A stretch of 64,000 nt of DNA from Dysosmobacter welbionis (GTDB taxonomy: Bacteria; Bacillota; Clostridia; Oscillospirales; Oscillospiraceae), in contig NZ_CP034413.3 of the NCBI RefSeq assembly GCF_005121165.3, positions 3,310,001-3,374,000 on the forward strand, given 5' to 3'. The notes below the pieces were generated by a model. The model ran no database searches and was not told the DNA's origin. It saw only the letters and a program-made list of their open reading frames with translations. Made by a program: the position numbers and the translations under genes. Positions 57,692 to 64,000 of the stretch are shown here, one piece after another. How positions within the stretch are numbered: the first letter of the stretch is position 1; every line of letters starts with the position of its first letter.

Positions 57692-58557
57692 TTGGAACCG
57701 ATACTGCAAGTACAACATCTGACCCACACGTACAGCGTGGGCACGCCCTTCCAGCGCAGCGCGGTGGAGGACATGAGCTTTGACGTGTACGATGGGGAGT
57801 TCTTAGGGATCATCGGCCACACCGGCTCCGGCAAATCCACCCTGATTCAGCATCTGAACGGCCTGTTGCGGCCTACGTCGGGGCAGATCCTGCTCCATGG
57901 GAAGGACATCTGGGCGGAGCCGAAGAAGATCCGGGACGTCCGCTTCCAGGTGGGGCTGGTGTTCCAGTACCCGGAGTACCAGCTGTTTGAGGAGACGGTG
58001 TACAAGGACATCGCCTTCGGCCCCATCAACCAGGGCAAGACCGGGGAGGAGCTGGACCGCTGTGTCCGGGAGGCCGCCCGCCTGGTGGGCATCCGGGACG
58101 ATCAGCTGGACAAGTCCCCCTTTGAGCTCTCCGGCGGCCAGAAGCGCCGGGTGGCCCTGGCGGGGGTCATGGCTATGGACCCCCAGGTGCTGGTGCTGGA
58201 CGAGCCCACCGCCGGACTGGATCCGGCGGGCCGGGAGAACCTGATGGCCAACATCCGGGACTACCACCGCAATAAAAAGCGCACCATCATCCTGGTGAGC
58301 CACAGCATGGACGAGATCGCCCGGAATGTAGACCGAATCCTGGTGCTGAAGTCCGCTCACGTGCTGATGAGCGGGACTCCGGCGGAGGTGTTCGCCCGGG
58401 CGGAGGAGCTGCTCTCTGCCGGGCTGGACGTGCCACAGGTGACCCGTATTGCCATGCGCCTGCGGGAGCAGGGCCTCGCCATCGACCCTGCGGTCTACAC
58501 CGTGGAGGCCCTGGAGCGGGAGCTGCTGGCGCTGAGAAGGGGGAGACGGGATGCTGA
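57692..58557 (+). CDS. ecfA2: ECF transporter ATPase EcfA2 (frameshift near 3' end)
   Basis: About 288 residues. TTG start behind GGAAGGGAAGAG. LGIIGHTGSGKSTLIQHLNG, QVGLVFQYPEYQLFEETVYK, ELSGGQKRRVALAGVMA, LVLDEPTAGLDPAGR. The frame as written runs to 59017 through the next gene. Adding one G to the five at 58539-58543 gives RRGETGC and a TGA at 58555-58557, overlapping the EcfT start, the normal EcfA2 length. Partner of EcfA1. Confidence 0.9.
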
Positions 58558-59354
58558 AGGACATCACCCTGGGCCAGTTTTTCCCCGGCGACACCGTGGC
58601 CCACCGCCTGGACCCCCGGACGAAGATCCTGCTGGTGGTCCTTTACATCGTGGCGCTGTTCTGCGCCAAGAGCCTGCTGGCCTACGGCATTCTGGCGGCG
58701 GTGCTGGCAGTGTGTGTCCGCATCTCCCGAGTAGGGATCAAATCCCTGGTGCGGGGGCTGAAGCCGGTGGTGTTCATCATCGTGTTCACCGGCATTTTGA
58801 ACCTGTTCTTCACGCCGGGAGAGCACATCCTGGCAGAGCTGGGCTTCCTGCGGATCTCCGCGGAGGGTCTGCAGAACGCCGTGTTCATGGTGCTGCGGAT
58901 CATGCTGTTGATCATGGGCACGTTCCTGATGACCTACACCACCAGCCCCATCAGCCTCACCGACGGGCTGGAGCGCCTGCTGGGCGGATTGAAAAAAATC
59001 CATGTGCCGGTCCATGAGCTGGCCATGATTATGTCCATCGCCCTGCGGTTCATCCCAACCCTGATTGAGGAGACAGACAAGATCATGTCCGCTCAGAAGG
59101 CCCGGGGCGCGGACTTTGAGAGCGGGAATATCATCCAGAAGGCCAAGGCCCTGATCCCCATTCTGGTGCCGCTGTTCATCAGCGCCTTCCGCCGGGCGGA
59201 CGAGCTGGCGGTGGCCATGGAGTGCCGCTGCTACCACGGCGGCGAGGGACGCACCAAGCTCCATGTGCTGCAGTACGAGGGGCGGGACTATCTGGCCCTG
59301 GCGCTGGGGCTGGCCGTCACCGCGGGGATCATCGTCCTGCGGCAATTTACGTAA
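58551..59354 (+). CDS. ecfT: ECF transporter membrane component EcfT
   Basis: A 267-residue integral membrane protein with five or six helices. It opens LGQFFPGDTVAHRLDPRTKI (typical EcfT start). The coupling helices carry the Ala-Arg-Gly motifs SAQKARGADFESG and MECRCYHGGEGRTKL that touch the two ATPases. It connects vitamin-binding S proteins to EcfA1/EcfA2. The stop overlaps the convergent small gene by 8 bases. truA, normally next, is 2.5 kb away. Confidence 0.93.
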   Translation: MLKDITLGQFFPGDTVAHRLDPRTKILLVVLYIVALFCAKSLLAYGILAAVLAVCVRISRVGIKSLVRGLKPVVFIIVFTGILNLFFTPGEHILAELGFLRISAEGLQNAVFMVLRIMLLIMGTFLMTYTTSPISLTDGLERLLGGLKKIHVPVHELAMIMSIALRFIPTLIEETDKIMSAQKARGADFESGNIIQKAKALIPILVPLFISAFRRADELAVAMECRCYHGGEGRTKLHVLQYEGRDYLALALGLAVTAGIIVLRQFT

Positions 59355-59595
59355 CGATTTGCCGGTCCACGGACTGGCTGCCCAGGGTGAGGCCCAGCCG
59401 CAGGCCGATGGCAAAGGCAGCCGTGCCCCAGCGGAGATAGCGGCTGGAGAGGAGATCACAGACCTGGATCTGCATGTCCTGCGGCATGGACATCCGGTCC
59501 AGCGCCGCCTGGATTTCCGCCTCATCATAGGGCGCCTGCTCCTGCATCAGATGGTCGCCGTAGGTATCGAACAGAAGCTCAAAAACGGATGGCAT
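59347..59595 (-). CDS. duplicated small protein, copy 1 (module with XRE regulator)
   Basis: An 82-residue protein from ATG 59595 (AAAGGAGTG upstream). Acidic N-terminal half (LLFDTYGDHLMQEQAPYDEA; EIQAALDRMSMPQDMQIQVC), then LLSSRYLRWGTAAFAIGLRL, a moderately hydrophobic helix ending in a G-L-x-L-G-L pattern, loosely like DUF6809-type proteins. Copy 2 at 61152 is nearly identical. Divergent from an XRE gene, so perhaps controlled by it. Function unknown. Confidence 0.6.
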   Translation of the reverse strand: MPSVFELLFDTYGDHLMQEQAPYDEAEIQAALDRMSMPQDMQIQVCDLLSSRYLRWGTAAFAIGLRLGLTLGSQSVDRQIVT

Positions 59596-59653
59596 AGGAG
59601 ACACTCCTTTGCGAATACAGCTTTTTATGGTATCATTTCGGAATGATGAAACC

Positions 59654-59682
59654 AGTATAATACAGAAATTTCTGTAAGTCAA
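59654..59682 (-). promoter_or_regulatory. promoter of copy-1 small gene, with palindrome in the spacer
   Basis: On the minus strand TTGACT, 17-base spacer, TATACT. The spacer is almost exactly the perfect 14-base palindrome ACAGAAATTTCTGT (59662-59675). A second palindrome, ATCATT/AATGAT, lies at 59632-59647. A regulator bound here would block polymerase; the adjacent XRE protein is the obvious candidate. Confidence 0.7.
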
Positions 59683-59727
59683 CAGAACGATCAGAAAAAA
59701 CTGTATTTTAAGAAAGGGAATGGTCCT

Positions 59728-59955
59728 TTGGATGTTTTGACTACCTCAGCCAGAATTAAGGCCCGCTGCAAAGCGCAGAAAATTTCAGTCAAAAATTTGC
59801 TGGAGCAGACACAGATCAACCGGAATTTTATCTATGACCTGGAAAAAGGCGGACAGATTCCGTCAGCGGAAAAGCTGGAACGCATCGCTGACTATCTGGA
59901 CTGCTCTGTGGACTATCTGCTGGGGCGGACAGACAACCCGGCGGTCAACCGCTGA
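59728..59955 (+). CDS. XRE-family regulator, copy 1
   Basis: A 75-residue protein; TTG start behind AGAAAGGG. Helix-turn-helix ISVKNLLEQTQINRNFIYDL, then EKLERIADYLDCSVDYLLGR, the usual XRE third/fourth helix and dimer segment, ending TDNPAVNR. The last 22 residues match those of copy 2 at 61562 exactly while the DNA-reading N-terminal half is quite different. Divergent from the small gene at 59347. Confidence 0.8.
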   Translation: MDVLTTSARIKARCKAQKISVKNLLEQTQINRNFIYDLEKGGQIPSAEKLERIADYLDCSVDYLLGRTDNPAVNR

Positions 59956-60147
59956 CCGGCCTCACCGGAAGAGGATTTTCTCCGGGGGGAATGTAGGGGA
60001 GACAGTCTGCCGTCCGGCTGCCCCGCATTTTCAATCGCCCGGAGCTGGTAATCATCGAGATCCGTCCGGACGCATGACTGGAAATCATGGATAGTGGACA
60101 TGGCCTGATTCGGAGCGGCTGTGTTTTGGCAGAGAGGGGAGAGTCCT

Positions 60148-61044
60148 ATGAAGAAGCAGAACATCTGGCTTTGGGCCCTGACTGCGGCTGTGGTTTTGCT
60201 GGCAGCAGCCCTGGCGGAGACGCAAGGACAGCTGGGGGAACTTCAGACGGCGTATTCCGCGCTCCAACAGGAGGTGGGAGAACTCCGCCTGGACTTGAAA
60301 AGCACACAAAACCGCCTCCAGGAGCAGGAGGAGGCGCTGGAACGAGCGGCCGCCCAAACCGCCCCGCAGCCGGAGGAGTCGCTGCTGGAGCGCTATGAGC
60401 TGACGCCCCTTCGGCTGGACGCCGCGGCCCATCAGGTGGAGCTTGGGGTGTCCCTGACCCTGACTACGCCGGACCAGTCGGCGGAAGCCACCCTGAATGT
60501 CTATCAGGGCGGCGCGGAGCGCAAGCGTCTGGCCCAGGTGGAGCTGACCCGGTCCGGGGATGGAATCTTCTCCGGTCAGGCGGCGGTGCCTGCGGACAGC
60601 ACCTCACTCCAGATTCTGGTGACGGTCCGGACCGGCGGCGATACGGCCACAGAGCGGCTCTATGAGGGCCGTGCCACCGGATTGTTGCCGATGGCGCTGT
60701 CCAGCCGCAGCGGAGAGGCGGCCCTGCAGGAAGGAGAAGCCCGGATTACCGCCGCCGTCCGGCTGCGTGAAAAGGCGGCCGCAGCCTCCGAGCAGACATT
60801 CCGCCTGTACCGGAACGGTCAGTTGGAGGAGACCATCCCGGCCGCCTCCGGCCAGGAATCCGGCACCTGGGAGGGCACCGGGACGGTATCCTGCGCCGCC
60901 GGGGACCAGCTGGAGGTGCGGTTCTTCTGCGTGGACGGCCTGGGCCTGGGATATGAGTTCCCTGTCCGGACCTGGACGGTAAAGGAGGACCGGCTGGCGC
61001 CGGGCTGGCCCGTCACCAACACCCCGGTGCTGGTCTGGCCGTAA
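60148..61044 (+). CDS. membrane-anchored coiled-coil protein between the two modules
   Basis: A 298-residue protein from ATG 60148 (GAGGGGAGAG upstream). Residues 4-22 are one membrane helix (NIWLWALTAAVVLLAAALAE). Residues 25-75 form a coiled coil (LQTAYSALQQEVGELRLDLK and onward). The rest is a strand-rich outside domain (HQVELGVSLTLTTPDQSAEA; LNVYQGGAERKRLAQVELT; RFFCVDGLGLGYEFPVRTW). Codon use matches the host. No named domain was recognised. It probably senses or braces something at the cell surface. Confidence 0.6.
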   Translation: MKKQNIWLWALTAAVVLLAAALAETQGQLGELQTAYSALQQEVGELRLDLKSTQNRLQEQEEALERAAAQTAPQPEESLLERYELTPLRLDAAAHQVELGVSLTLTTPDQSAEATLNVYQGGAERKRLAQVELTRSGDGIFSGQAAVPADSTSLQILVTVRTGGDTATERLYEGRATGLLPMALSSRSGEAALQEGEARITAAVRLREKAAAASEQTFRLYRNGQLEETIPAASGQESGTWEGTGTVSCAAGDQLEVRFFCVDGLGLGYEFPVRTWTVKEDRLAPGWPVTNTPVLVWP

Positions 61045-61151
61045 ACGGGACGGGGCGCTGGCGGAAGAGGCGCAGGACGGCAGGAGATTCCGGCCGCCCC
61101 GGAAGGCTTATCCCCGGATACATGAACTGCGGCGCCGCACAGGGGAGTCCG

Positions 61152-61400
61152 TCAGATCCGTAGACGGCGACCGGAGCAATCCTGCATCAGCGAGAGGCCC
61201 AGCCCCAGGCCGATGGCGAAGGCAGCTGTGCCCCAGCGGAGATAGCAGCTGGAGAGGAGATCACAGACCTGGATCTGCATGTCCTGCGGCATGGACATCC
61301 GGTCCAGCGCCGCCAGGATTTCCGCCTCATCATAGGGCGCATACTCTTGCATCAGGCTGTCGCCGTAGGTGTCGAACAGAGTTTCCGAAATGCTTGTCAT
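61152..61400 (-). CDS. duplicated small protein, copy 2
   Basis: An 82-residue protein. Residues 7-62 (LFDTYGDSLMQEYAPYDEA; AALDRMSMPQDMQIQVCDLL) match copy 1 at 59347 almost exactly at protein and DNA level, while both tips differ (the C-terminus is basic, SGRRLRI). ATG 61400 behind TAAGGAGG. Divergent from the XRE gene at 61562. It is the clearest sign that the whole module was duplicated. Confidence 0.6.
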   Translation of the reverse strand: MTSISETLFDTYGDSLMQEYAPYDEAEILAALDRMSMPQDMQIQVCDLLSSCYLRWGTAAFAIGLGLGLSLMQDCSGRRLRI

Positions 61401-61475
61401 GGGGATTCCTCCTTAATATGTGTTGTTCCGATATCCTTTTTGTGGTATGGTATTTCTTATTTATACGCTAAACGG

Positions 61476-61504
61476 ATTTTATCATGTAATAGCGTGATTA
61501 TCAA
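61476..61504 (-). promoter_or_regulatory. promoter of copy-2 small gene
   Basis: On the minus strand TTGATA, 17-base spacer, TAAAAT, 76 bases upstream of its ATG. Unlike copy 1 the spacer holds no long palindrome. Confidence 0.6.
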
Positions 61505-61512
61505 GATGCTTT

Positions 61513-61528
61513 TCACGTTTTTTCGTGA
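61513..61528. promoter_or_regulatory. candidate XRE operator of module 2
   Basis: TCACGTTTTTTCGTGA, dyad TCACG/CGTGA, in the AT-rich region between the divergent genes; the related CGTGAT lies at about 61493. Confidence 0.45.
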
Positions 61529-61561
61529 TTTTAGAGCTTTACAAAAGGCGGGGCAAATTTT

Positions 61562-61789
61562 ATGTATGTTACACAAGACATTGCAGACCGCATTAAATGG
61601 CGCCTCAAAGAAAAAGGCATCCGCACAAAAGATATGCTGTCTGATTTGAACATGGGAATTAACGCGATATCAGAATTTGCAAAAGGCAAGCAAATGTCCT
61701 GTATTGCCCTTGCTCGCATCGCCGACTATCTGGACTGCTCTGTGGATTATCTGCTGGGGCGGACAGACAACCCGGCGGTCAACCGCTGA
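61562..61789 (+). CDS. XRE-family regulator, copy 2
   Basis: A 75-residue protein. The N-terminal half (IADRIKWRLKEKGIRTKDML; GINAISEFAKGKQM) is a different XRE helix-turn-helix from copy 1. The C-terminal end (ARIADYLDCSVDYLLGRTDN onward) is identical, and the underlying last 66 bases differ at one position. It therefore looks like gene conversion or a head swap. Upstream DNA is unusually AT-rich for this window. Confidence 0.8.
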   Translation: MYVTQDIADRIKWRLKEKGIRTKDMLSDLNMGINAISEFAKGKQMSCIALARIADYLDCSVDYLLGRTDNPAVNR

Positions 61790-61859
61790 GTTGCCCTGCC
61801 GGATAAAAAGAGCGTTCCCGCCGGGAACCCCGGGCGGCGGAACTGCCAAAGGAGAGCTT

Positions 61860-62614
61860 ATGCGCAACATTGCCCTGAAACTCATGTACAACGGCACCGC
61901 CTACCACGGGTGGCAGGTGCAGAAGAACGCGGTCACCGTCTGCGGGACCCTGGAGAAGGCCATTGCTGACATCTGCGGCGGCCCGGTACACCTCACCGGC
62001 TGCGGACGCACCGACGCCGGTGTCCACGCGGAGCACTACATCGCCAACTTCCGCACGGAGAGCCGCATTCCCGTGGACCGGCTCCCCTTCGCCGTCAACA
62101 CCCACACGCCGGAGGACATCGCGGTGAAGGAGGCCTTCGAGGTGGCGGAGGACTTCAACGCCATCGGCTCCTGCATCAAGAAGGAGTACACCTACCGCAT
62201 CTACAACTCCCGGTTCAAGAACCCATTTTACGTCAACCGGGCCTACTTCTATCCCAAGCACCTGGACGAGGAATTCCTGAACCGGGCAGCGGGGATGTTC
62301 GTGGGCACCCACGACTTCGCGGCGGTGCGTTCCGTGGGCACGGAGACGAAGTCCACTGTCCGCACCATCTATTACTGTGACGTGACCCGGAACGGAGATC
62401 TGCTGGAATTGAAGGTCTGCGCCAACGGCTTTTTGTATAACATGGTACGGGCCATCACCGGCACCGTGCTGTACGCGGCGGAGGGCAAGTTCACCCCGGA
62501 GGACATCCCCGGCATTCTGGAGCGGGGGGACCGCACCGCCGCCGGTCCCACGGTGCCGCCGGGGGACTGTACCTGACAAGACTTTGGTATGAGGATGAAC
62601 GGCTCAATGGCTGA
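61860..62614 (+). CDS. truA: tRNA pseudouridine synthase A (frameshift near 3' end)
   Basis: Makes pseudouridine at tRNA positions 38-40. ATG 61860 behind AAAGGAG. LMYNGTAYHGWQVQKNAVTV, then the catalytic GCGRTDAGVHAEHYIANF, TYRIYNSRFKNPFYVNRA, GTHDFAAVRSVG and NGFLYNMVRAITGT. The reading frame ends early at VPPGDCT (62576). One G added to the five at 62561-62565 restores GGLYLTRLWYEDERLNG and a TGA at 62612-62614, normal for the family. About 251 residues. Confidence 0.93.
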
Positions 62615-63806
62615 TACGACGAACGACATCTGGAACGACAACGACGGGGAAGAGGACGAGGCTCCCCGGAAGGGCGGACGGCTGCGCCGCTTTGGGATCT
62701 TCTTTCTGGTGCTGGCGGCGGTGCTGGGCGTGGTGCTCGTGGCCGCGTACCGGGACGGCACCGGCTTTGACGCCCTGCGGCGGCTGTGTTCCTACGGCAG
62801 CGGAGAGGAGAGCACTGCTGAGGCCCAGTACGACTACGACGCCTCCGACAGCAACCGCTTTGCCGTCCTGGGGGATTCCCTGGTGGTGCTCTCCGACACA
62901 AAGCTGCAGGTCCTGGCGCGGGGCGGAGAGGAGATCTGGTCCACATCCGTGCGGATGAGCGCCCCTGCCCTGGAGACGGGCGGCGGCCGGGCTGTGGCTT
63001 ACGACGTGGGGGGCACAGAGCTGTATGTGGTGGACGAGGGGGGCGAGATCCTCACGCTCACCGCACCGGAGGACGCCCCCTATTTCTCCGCCCGGCTGAA
63101 TGAAGACGGTTGGCTGGCTGTGACCACAGAACTGCCGGGCTACAAGGGCGGCGTCACCGCTTATAACAGCCAGGGGACGGAGGTGTTTTCACTCACCGCG
63201 TCGGACCGGTTTGTCATCGACGCCCGGGTGACAGATGACGATAACACTCTGGCGGTGGTGACCTTAGGCCAGGAGAACAGCGTGTTCGTCAGCAACATGG
63301 TACTTTACAGCCTGGAGACGGCAGGAAATGTAGACCCGGCGGCCGACTACGATGTGACCGACGGTCTGGTGGCTGCCGTCGGAGAGCAGGACGGCCAGCT
63401 GGTGACGGTGTCCGACACCTGCCTGACCTACGCGTCCCCGGCCGGGGAGGTGCGCGCTACCTACTCCTATGCCGGCAGCTATCTGCGGGAATACGACTTG
63501 CACGGGGACGGCTTCACCGCCCTGCTGCTGAACCGGTACAAGTCCGGCGGTGTGGGCCGGTTGGTGACGGTGGACACGGACGGGCAGGAGATCGCCGCCC
63601 TGGACGTGAACGAGGAGATCCTCAGCATCTCCGCTGCCGGACGGTATCTGGCGGTGCTGTATATGGACAGCGTGGTGATCTACACAGAGGAGCTGGAGAT
63701 CTATGCTCAGCTGGAGGGCACGGACTACGCCCGGTCGGTTCTGATGCGCCAGGATGGCTCTGCCCTGCTGCTGGCGGCAGAGAGCGCCCACCTGTTCCTG
63801 CCTTGA
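62607..63806 (+). CDS. DUF5711-family membrane-anchored beta-propeller-like protein
   Basis: A 399-residue protein. Acidic cytoplasmic start (NDIWNDNDGEEDEAPRKG), one membrane helix (residues 28-48, FGIFFLVLAAVLGVVLVAAY), then about 340 residues outside made of repeated blade-like units (FAVLGDSLVVLSDTKLQVLA; TELYVVDEGGEILTLTAPED; ISAAGRYLAVLYMDSVVIYT). ATG 62607 overlaps the repaired truA end by 8 bases; ATG 62589 and 62595 are alternatives. Function unknown; the following gene is CvpA-like. Confidence 0.8.
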   Translation: MADTTNDIWNDNDGEEDEAPRKGGRLRRFGIFFLVLAAVLGVVLVAAYRDGTGFDALRRLCSYGSGEESTAEAQYDYDASDSNRFAVLGDSLVVLSDTKLQVLARGGEEIWSTSVRMSAPALETGGGRAVAYDVGGTELYVVDEGGEILTLTAPEDAPYFSARLNEDGWLAVTTELPGYKGGVTAYNSQGTEVFSLTASDRFVIDARVTDDDNTLAVVTLGQENSVFVSNMVLYSLETAGNVDPAADYDVTDGLVAAVGEQDGQLVTVSDTCLTYASPAGEVRATYSYAGSYLREYDLHGDGFTALLLNRYKSGGVGRLVTVDTDGQEIAALDVNEEILSISAAGRYLAVLYMDSVVIYTEELEIYAQLEGTDYARSVLMRQDGSALLLAAESAHLFLP

Positions 63807-63864
63807 GTGGGAAACATTGATCTTGGAATTCACAAAACGTTTACGAGCAAAAAGGTAGGCAAGC

Positions 63865-64000
63865 ATGACAACACCTGTTATAATAGACGTGATTATGGCT
63901 GTGGTTTTGATCGCTGCGGTCATCTACGGTGCCCACAGGGGCCTTTTCCGGGCCCTGGCGGGATTGGCGGTGGTGATCGTGGCCCTGGTGGGGGCGGCCA
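63865..64000 (+). CDS. CvpA-family membrane protein, 3'-truncated by window
   Basis: The first 45 residues: MTTPVIIDVIMAVVLIAAVI, then YGAHRGLFRALAGLAVVIVA. One hydrophobic helix, the Y-G-x-x-R-G-L-F-R turn typical of CvpA (colicin V production) proteins, and the start of a second helix. AAAGGTAGG precedes the ATG. Membership is likely; the remainder lies outside. Confidence 0.7.
   Translation, partial: MTTPVIIDVIMAVVLIAAVIYGAHRGLFRALAGLAVVIVALVGAA

Noticed and set aside
57692-59017. A 441-residue EcfA2 with a novel His/Pro/Gly-rich C-terminal domain
   Set aside because: The extra part is the ecfT gene read in the wrong frame after a one-base loss at 58539-58543.
59956-60147. Possible gene remnant between module 1 and the coiled-coil protein (a frame reading RLPRIFNRPELVIIEIRPDA)
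   Set aside because: Short, without a start codon or ribosome site, and no family recognised. Left as non-coding.

Overview
The window is one segment of a GC-rich clostridial chromosome. It looks like an Oscillospiraceae-type gut Firmicute. That is inferred from strong AGGAGG ribosome binding sites, sigma-A promoters with 17-bp spacers, the ddl-murF and ecfA1-ecfA2-ecfT-truA gene orders, a c-di-AMP receptor, a 2-hydroxyacyl-CoA dehydratase activase and SLH-domain exoproteins. No rRNA, tRNA or CRISPR array was recognised. No gene-free gap exceeds 300 bases.

Positions 1 to about 26,800 are the right-hand part of an integrated tailed phage; its left end lies outside the window. Late genes on the + strand (2-10,806) run from a cut endolysin, through small virion-type proteins, to a giant polyvalent protein likely to be injected with the DNA. 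They are interrupted by an antisense HNH/AP2-type endonuclease. A long minus-strand early operon (24,625 down to about 10,838) holds many short, start/stop-overlapping genes: a Cro-like protein, a pentapeptide-repeat protein, a 3D-domain protein, a RecB-like nuclease, a candidate annealing protein, SSB, a resolvase-like nuclease, a PP-loop enzyme, a cytosine-methylase-like protein, and at its far end an RHH protein and a Rha-type regulator. A LexA/CI-type repressor (24,789) faces this operon across a complete operator/promoter switch. The integrase (25,691) closes the element beside a cell-division gene. Two small + strand membrane genes with their own promoters (12,660 and 23,936) look like lysogen-expressed cargo.

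Positions 27,000-64,000 are host genes, nearly all on the + strand. They comprise an FtsW/RodA protein; ddl, murF, an ABC-F ATPase, a YdcF-like protein, a flavodoxin, prfA, a TsaC-CoaE fusion and an M18 aminopeptidase; ACT protein, hom and lysC (aspartate pathway); UPF0210; an amidohydrolase; a DarA-type c-di-AMP receptor; queH; the activase/dehydratase pair; a GH18-SLH glycosidase; an FMN reductase; an rRNA-methyltransferase-like protein; VanZ; the ECF transporter core; truA; a DUF5711 protein; and a cut CvpA-like protein.

Two things stand out. First, seven genes are each broken by what looks like one missing base in a G or C run. This is best read as a systematic sequencing or assembly error, and it creates false fusions. 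Second, a 2.4-kb insert between ecfT and truA carries two copies of a divergent module, a small minus-strand protein plus an XRE regulator. The copies are nearly identical in the coding cores and diverged in the control region.
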